In this document: positions 43,092 through 47,615 of the stretch, one piece after another
Layout: each line of letters starts with the position of its first letter
How positions within the stretch are numbered: the stretch's first letter is position 1
NCBI GenBank assembly: GCA_012518615.1
Contig: JAAYRU010000025.1
Location: 1-47,615 of the forward strand
Reading direction: 5' to 3'
DNA from: Christensenellaceae bacterium
GTDB taxonomy: Bacteria; Bacillota; Clostridia; Christensenellales; Aristaeellaceae
Length of the DNA: 47,615 nt
Made by a program: the position numbers and the translations under genes
Notes under the pieces: model-generated
What the model saw: the letters and a program-made list of their open reading frames with translations, nothing else
Database searches by the model: none
What the model was told of the DNA's origin: nothing

Positions 43092-45410
43092 ATGCTAACA
43101 TTGATAACCAAGAGAGATGGAAGGCAGGTACCTTTCAACGAAGTGAAAATAGAAAAAGCGATAGAAAAAGCTTTCGTCGCTTCAGAGGATAAAAATAGCA
43201 AAGAAAACGCTGAAAAGCTTACTGCAATTGTTCTAGATAAAATTGAGGAAGGTTCTACAGTATCCACACCGCCCACTGTTGAAGAAGTGCAGGATCTTGT
43301 TGAAAGCGTGCTAATTGAGCAGGGCTTTGCAAAGGTGGCGAAAAAATACATACTCTACCGCGCCGAAAGAAGCCGTGCAAGGGAAATGAACAGCCGCCTC
43401 ATGAAAACCTACGAGGATATAGTATATAAAGACGCGTCAGAGGTCGATGTTAAGCGCGAAAATGCAAATATAGACGGGGATAGCGCCATGGGTTCTATGC
43501 TTAAGTTCGGCTCTGAAGGTGCGAAGCATTTCTATGAGCTGTACATGCTAAAGCCCGAGCACGCCAAAGCACATGCCGATGGCGACATACATATACACGA
43601 TTTGGACTTCTATTCCCTTACAACCACCTGCTGCCAGATAGACCTTGAAAAGCTTTTTAAAAACGGTTTTTCAACAGGGCACGGTGTGCTTCGCGAACCT
43701 AAGAGCATACAGAGCTATACTGCGCTTGCCGCTATTGCGATACAGGCAAACCAGAATGACCAGCATGGCGGACAGTCCATACCCTCTTTTGACTATGCCA
43801 TGGCGCCCGGCGTTAGAAAAAGCTACCGAAAAATTTATCGCAATAACCTTATAAGGTTTTTAGATGTAGAGTTTGGCGCTGAAGATGCAGAAAACATTGT
43901 GAATAATGCGCTTAAAGCTATAGAAGAAGAAACAGGCTTATATCCTATGATGCGGGAGGACGATAAATTCAACTCCGCAGTTATGGAAAAATTAAAGGGT
44001 GTTGCTACGGTTGATGAGCTAAAAGAGGTAATTGCTTTTACCCGCAAATATTCAGAAAAAGAAATAATCCGAGCAACTTATCAAGCTATGGAAGCAATAA
44101 TCCATAACCTTAACACAATGAATAGCCGCGCGGGCGCTCAGGTGCCGTTTTCCTCTATAAACTATGGAACAGACACATCGCCTGAGGGAAGGCTTGTAAT
44201 GCAGCAGCTACTTTTAGCAACTGAAGCCGGGCTTGGCAGAGGAGAAACTCCTATATTCCCCATACAGATATTTAAAGTAAAAGAGGGCGTAAACTACAAT
44301 CCTGAGGATCCGAATTACGATTTGTTTAGACTCGCCATACGCTGCTCTGCAAAGAGGCTTTTCCCAAACTTCTCATTTCTAGACGCTCCCTACAACCTGC
44401 ACTACTACAAACCCGGACACCCCGAAACAGAGGTTACATACATGGGTTGCCGCACTAGGGTAATAGGAAATGTGCACGACCCCGAAAGAGAAATAGCATA
44501 CAGCAGGGGCAACCTATCATTTACCTCTATAAACCTGCCGCGCCTAGCTTTAATGGCTGATGGCGATTTGGAAAAGTTTTTCAACATGCTGGACGAAAAA
44601 ATGGAACTCGTAGCAGAGCAGATGCTTGAGCGCTTTGAAGTAGTAGCCCGTAAGAAAGTATACAATTTCCCCTTCCTTATGGGGCAAGGGGTATGGCTGG
44701 ACTCTGAAAAACTAAAGTACGATGAAGAAATTCGCGAGGTAATAAAGCACGGCACCTTGTCTATGGGCTTTATAGGTCTTGCTGAAACTTTAAAAGTGCT
44801 TATTGGCAAACACCACGGGGAGAGTGAAGAAGCGCAGAAACTAGGGCTTAAAATAGTAAGCCATATGAAGGACTTTGTAGACAGTAAATCAAAGGAAAAG
44901 AAGCTAAACTTTACGCTGCTTGCAACGCCTGCGGAAGGGCTTTCGGGCAGATTTGTAAACATAGACAAGAAGCTATTTGGAGAAATACCCGGTGTTACCG
45001 ATAGGGATTACTACACCAACTCTTTCCATATCCCCGTATATTTCCCTATAAACGCATACGATAAAATACGCACTGAAGCACCATACCATGCCTATACTAA
45101 TGCAGGACATATAACTTATATAGAGATGGACGGAGACCCCAGCAAAAACCTTGAAGCCTTTGAGAGGGTAATCCGCTGTATGCATGATGAGGGTGTTGGC
45201 TACGGCTCTATAAATCACCCCGTGGATAGAGACCCTATATGCGGCTATAACGGCATAATAAACGATGCCTGCCCCTGCTGCGGAAGAACTGAGAGCGAGC
45301 ATAAGTTTGAGCGTATCCGCAGGATAACCGGTTACCTTGTCGGCGCTCTTGATAGGTTCAACAACGGCAAAAGGGCAGAGGAGCATGACAGGGTAGTGCA
45401 CGACATTTAG
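43092..45410 (+). CDS. nrdD: Anaerobic ribonucleoside-triphosphate reductase NrdD
   Basis: About 772 residues. An N-terminal ATP-cone (about residues 1-95; ITKRDGRQVPFNEVKIEKAI) is followed by the ten-stranded catalytic barrel. A zinc site is in CGYNGIINDACPCCG, and the C-terminal glycyl-radical segment is RRITGYLVGALDRFNNGK. It makes dNTPs without oxygen. The ATG at 43092 is chosen because GGAGG ends six bases before it; an ATG 18 bases earlier has no ribosome binding site. nrdG follows ten bases after the stop. Confidence 0.97.
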   Translation: MLTLITKRDGRQVPFNEVKIEKAIEKAFVASEDKNSKENAEKLTAIVLDKIEEGSTVSTPPTVEEVQDLVESVLIEQGFAKVAKKYILYRAERSRAREMNSRLMKTYEDIVYKDASEVDVKRENANIDGDSAMGSMLKFGSEGAKHFYELYMLKPEHAKAHADGDIHIHDLDFYSLTTTCCQIDLEKLFKNGFSTGHGVLREPKSIQSYTALAAIAIQANQNDQHGGQSIPSFDYAMAPGVRKSYRKIYRNNLIRFLDVEFGAEDAENIVNNALKAIEEETGLYPMMREDDKFNSAVMEKLKGVATVDELKEVIAFTRKYSEKEIIRATYQAMEAIIHNLNTMNSRAGAQVPFSSINYGTDTSPEGRLVMQQLLLATEAGLGRGETPIFPIQIFKVKEGVNYNPEDPNYDLFRLAIRCSAKRLFPNFSFLDAPYNLHYYKPGHPETEVTYMGCRTRVIGNVHDPEREIAYSRGNLSFTSINLPRLALMADGDLEKFFNMLDEKMELVAEQMLERFEVVARKKVYNFPFLMGQGVWLDSEKLKYDEEIREVIKHGTLSMGFIGLAETLKVLIGKHHGESEEAQKLGLKIVSHMKDFVDSKSKEKKLNFTLLATPAEGLSGRFVNIDKKLFGEIPGVTDRDYYTNSFHIPVYFPINAYDKIRTEAPYHAYTNAGHITYIEMDGDPSKNLEAFERVIRCMHDEGVGYGSINHPVDRDPICGYNGIINDACPCCGRTESEHKFERIRRITGYLVGALDRFNNGKRAEEHDRVVHDI

Positions 45411-45420
45411 TGATAAACAA

Positions 45421-45927
45421 ATGCGAGTCAGGCTTTTTGGAATAGAAAAATCAAGCATAGTGGACGGTCCCGGCATACGCTTTGCGGTGTTTATGCAGGG
45501 GTGTCCGCATGCCTGCCCCGGCTGCCATAATCCCGAATCGCACGATTTTAATGGGGGATATTTTAGTGACACTGATGAAATAATAAGTGAGTTTAACAAA
45601 AACCCGCTTTTGCAGGGATTAACGCTTTCAGGGGGAGAGCCTATAATGCAGCCTGAAGCCTCGCTTGTGCTTGCAAGCGCTGCAAAAGATAATAACCTTG
45701 ATGTATGGCTATATACCGGTTATGTTTTTGAAGAATTATTAGAAAATAAAAATGATGCGGTAAAAGAACTGCTGAATTATTTAGATGTAATTGTTGACGG
45801 CCCTTTTATATTAAAAGAGCGCTCTATAGATTTATTGTATTGCGGAAGCAAAAACCAAAGGCTTATTGATGTTAAAAAGTCAATAAGCCTTGGAAATACA
45901 GTGCTATGGGAAGCTCCTGTTTGGTAA
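45421..45927 (+). CDS. nrdG: Anaerobic ribonucleotide reductase activating protein NrdG
   Basis: A 168-residue radical SAM activase. The 4Fe-4S cluster motif C-x3-C-x2-C is in GCPHACPGCHNPE, the SAM-binding LSGGEP near residue 77, and the DGP motif in VIVDGPFI. It installs the glycyl radical on NrdD. Length is normal. No strong ribosome binding site is visible, so translation is probably coupled to nrdD. Confidence 0.96.
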   Translation: MRVRLFGIEKSSIVDGPGIRFAVFMQGCPHACPGCHNPESHDFNGGYFSDTDEIISEFNKNPLLQGLTLSGGEPIMQPEASLVLASAAKDNNLDVWLYTGYVFEELLENKNDAVKELLNYLDVIVDGPFILKERSIDLLYCGSKNQRLIDVKKSISLGNTVLWEAPVW

Positions 45928-45947
45928 TTATAAAACTTTATTCTTTA

Positions 45948-47282
45948 TTAAAATAGCCTTTCGCTTATCCAAGCTGCAATATCGTCTATTACCTCTTTAG
46001 GAATAGGCGTTTTTTGCATATATTCTTTGTTCATAAGCTCCATAAAGGGCACTTCCTCACCCTTATATTCTCCAAATATATGGTTTAATGTGGGGTAGGA
46101 TATGAATTTCGCGTCCTTATGCTCTTTTAACCCTTGCTTGAAAAGCTCATAATCCTTCATGGTAACTTGCCTGTCTTTTTCGCCCTGCAATACAAGCACG
46201 GGTTTCATATCCTGCATGTGTAGGGTAACTGCATCAATATTATCCATATGCCTTAAATACCATGCAGGCATACCAAATACGCTGTTTTCTTCTTTCAACG
46301 CCTCTTCATCGCTTAAATCGGCAAGTTTGCGGGCTTTAATTTCCTCGGTTTTTATATATTGCTGCATATTTTCGGGCTTTTCTTCCATTTCATTTAGCGC
46401 TCTTTCGTTTTGTTCTATTACAAGCTGCCAAAGTTTCTGCGGAGTGCCAGCCATAAGTATATAGCCATCTATGTTATCTGTTTTACTGCCTATGTAAGAT
46501 GCAAGCATTGCCCCCATTGAGTGCCCAAGCAGGAATACTTTCTCATTACCGCCTAATTTTTCAGATAGAAATTCCACAGCCGCCGCGGCATCGTCGGCAG
46601 TTTCCTCATCTATAGTGAGGTATGCATAATCTTCAGATTTTGTCATTTCAGCGCCGTGGGTAAGCGTGCGCTTATCGTATCTGAGCACAGCAAATCCGTT
46701 TGAAGCTAAGCCGTAGGCTAAATCAGCAAATGGTTTGTTAATACCTATGGTTTCGTCCATATCATGGGGACCTGAGCCGTGCACAAGCACTATGCCCGCT
46801 AGTATTTCGCCTTCTTTAGGGGTGGTAATTTTACCATCAATGGGGTATTTTTCATCTGCATAAAAGCTAATATTCTCTTCCTTAAGGTTTTCCGGCAAAA
46901 CCTCGGTTTCTACAATGACCCCTGGTGTATATACAAGCCCCGTCATTTTGCCTTCATCGTTAAATGCCGTTCTCTGTACGAATTTCATTTTGCTGAAATC
47001 CATACCTATTTCAACCACTTTAAAACCCGCCTTTTCATACTGCTTTTCTCCCTTTGCGCCCTTATACTCTCCGCCAAACATCTTAAGCTGTATAAATACT
47101 GGCGCAAGCTTACCCTTAAGCTGAGCTGCAAGTTCATCGTCCATTAGCTCTATTGCGCTTTTTTCATCTACTGCAATAGCATAGTTAAGCATTTTATATG
47201 AAATGCTTACTACATCTTCACTTGCGTAATGAACAGGTATTATAAGCAATAAACACATTGTGTATATTAATACTTTTTTCAT
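45948..47282 (-). CDS. Secreted alpha/beta hydrolase with N-terminal DUF3887-like domain
   Basis: About 444 residues: a signal peptide (about 1-20), a DUF3887-like domain of about 110 residues (KMLNYAIAVDEKSAIELMDDE), a linker region, and an alpha/beta hydrolase domain. That domain shows VLVHGSGPHD for the oxyanion hole, the nucleophile in LLGHSMGAM, the acid near VLQGEKDRQV and the histidine in LNHIFGE. Substrate unknown. The ATG at 47282 follows GGAGGT; an ATG 15 bases earlier lacks a site. It is convergent with nrdG and has its own promoter. Confidence 0.85.
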   Translation of the reverse strand: MKKVLIYTMCLLLIIPVHYASEDVVSISYKMLNYAIAVDEKSAIELMDDELAAQLKGKLAPVFIQLKMFGGEYKGAKGEKQYEKAGFKVVEIGMDFSKMKFVQRTAFNDEGKMTGLVYTPGVIVETEVLPENLKEENISFYADEKYPIDGKITTPKEGEILAGIVLVHGSGPHDMDETIGINKPFADLAYGLASNGFAVLRYDKRTLTHGAEMTKSEDYAYLTIDEETADDAAAAVEFLSEKLGGNEKVFLLGHSMGAMLASYIGSKTDNIDGYILMAGTPQKLWQLVIEQNERALNEMEEKPENMQQYIKTEEIKARKLADLSDEEALKEENSVFGMPAWYLRHMDNIDAVTLHMQDMKPVLVLQGEKDRQVTMKDYELFKQGLKEHKDAKFISYPTLNHIFGEYKGEEVPFMELMNKEYMQKTPIPKEVIDDIAAWISERLF

Positions 47283-47291
47283 AGTACACCT

Positions 47292-47347
47292 CCGCATATT
47301 CTATATTTTTCATTTAAAGTATAGCACTATTTAATATATGCGGTCAA
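47292..47347 (-). promoter_or_regulatory. Promoter and inverted repeat of the secreted hydrolase gene
   Basis: On the minus strand TTGACC (47342-47347), 18 bp, TATACT (47318-47323). Perfect 8-bp arms CCGCATAT (47292-47299) and ATATGCGG (47336-47343) lie on both sides of the -10; one touches the -35 and the other abuts the ribosome binding site. Confidence 0.55.
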
Positions 47348-47495
47348 AGCAATGAATGGAAAATTTGGTGTGAATAAAAGCAGAGAATCTTTTTAATATA
47401 AAATACAGAACAAATTCGGATTATCCACCCGGGAAATTGTAAAAACGCCCCCAATGTTAGGCTACAATACATTTATGACATGAGAAACGAAAAAC

Positions 47496-47549
47496 GAGAG
47501 ACCCTTTGGTATAATATAAACATCAAATAATATTAAGAAAGGATCTCTC
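47496..47549 (+). promoter_or_regulatory. Leader hairpin masking the transposase ribosome binding site
   Basis: GAGAGACCCTTT (47496-47507) pairs at 11 of 12 positions with AAAGGATCTCTC (47538-47549), which contains the AAGGA ribosome binding site. A -10-like TATAAT (47510-47515) lies between the arms, so transcripts starting from it would lack the first arm. Confidence 0.6.
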
Positions 47550-47550
47550 A

Positions 47551-47615
47551 ATGAAAAGTATAACAGAAGGAATGCGATTTAGGAAGCGGATGGTGGAATA
47601 TGCAATACTACACAA
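47551..47615 (+). CDS. Transposase, N-terminal fragment (window edge)
   Basis: Starts MKSITEGMRFRKRMVEYAIL after AAGGA and remains open to the window end (about 21 residues). The opening resembles the helix-turn-helix start of IS481-type integrase-core transposases. Too little is present to be sure of the family. Confidence 0.55.
   Translation, partial: MKSITEGMRFRKRMVEYAILH

Larger units (their letters stand above)
47438..47615 (+). mobile_element. Left end of an insertion sequence (IS481-like), cut by the window end
   Basis: A likely terminus begins at TGT (47438), followed by AAAAACGCCCCCAATGTTAG, which looks like the C-run-containing ends of IS3/IS481-type elements. A short leader and the start of a transposase-like frame follow. 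The right end is outside the window, so the boundary and family are tentative. Bases 47348-47437 between the hydrolase promoter and this end show no gene. Confidence 0.6.

Noticed and set aside
44405-44968. A 187-residue open frame antisense to nrdD, and similar long frames opposite prfB, secA and ftcD
   Set aside because: Low-complexity serine-rich or scrambled translations opposite well-supported genes; typical of codon-bias shadows.
1-47615. tRNA, rRNA, riboswitch or CRISPR features
   Set aside because: All gaps were read; none shows a cloverleaf, a known riboswitch core or regularly spaced direct repeats.

Overview
The window is one contiguous stretch of a low-to-medium GC bacterial chromosome, most likely an anaerobic member of Bacillota (class Clostridia or a relative). 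The evidence is the gene order phoH-yqfF-ybeY/cdd-era, strong AGGAGG-type ribosome binding sites, frequent TTG and GTG starts, an anaerobic class III ribonucleotide reductase with NrdR, a folate-linked histidine degradation cluster, and a PduL-type phosphotransacylase. No rRNA, tRNA or CRISPR array is visible, and no gene-free stretch exceeds 300 bases.

Layout. 1-260: a dispersed palindromic repeat. 258-7295: flavin reductase, a metallophosphoesterase, then the minus-strand run secA-prfB-DUF1461-tsaD. 7307-11462: plus-strand acetyltransferase, alpha/beta hydrolase, membrane-anchored MurF-like ligase and ddl (cell wall). 11550-18157: phoH, yqfF/pgpH, a ybeY-cytidine deaminase fusion, era, apbE and nrdR. 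18203-20828: minus-strand HD nucleotidase, rarA and nitroreductase. 21104-26794: a minus-strand oligopeptide ABC operon (oppBCDF-oppA). 27042-31775: minus-strand ftcD-fchA-hutU-hutI. 31945-36240: an accessory segment with a single-chain MmeI-like restriction-modification enzyme, a cyclic 2,3-diphosphoglycerate synthetase-like gene, and a decayed second copy of the 3' end of the restriction gene. 36346-38377: hpf, a CofE-like ligase and a PduL-like enzyme. 38587-42863: minus-strand ABC exporter, then deoB-punA. 43092-45927: nrdD-nrdG behind a near-perfect sigma-70 promoter and paired NrdR boxes. 45948-47282: a secreted hydrolase. 47438-end: the left end of an insertion sequence.

How the genes work together. 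Imported peptides (Opp) could feed histidine breakdown (Hut), with the one-carbon unit passed to tetrahydrofolate by FtcD and FchA. DeoB, PunA and the CDA domain salvage nucleosides. NrdR, encoded at 17687, probably represses nrdDG at 43092. Ddl and the MurF-like ligase act in consecutive steps of peptidoglycan precursor synthesis.

The most unusual observations are these. (1) The OppA-like binding protein is circularly permuted: the segment that ends ordinary OppA proteins lies directly after its signal peptide, and the protein stops where that segment should begin. It also lacks a lipobox cysteine. (2) A family of about 157-bp palindromic, MITE-like repeats occurs three times, and one copy has different ends that still pair with each other. 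(3) A frameshift-free but stop-riddled relic of the restriction enzyme C-terminus lies on the far side of the cpgS-like gene. (4) YbeY and cytidine deaminase are fused. (5) A hairpin in the insertion-sequence leader appears to mask the transposase ribosome binding site in read-through transcripts only.
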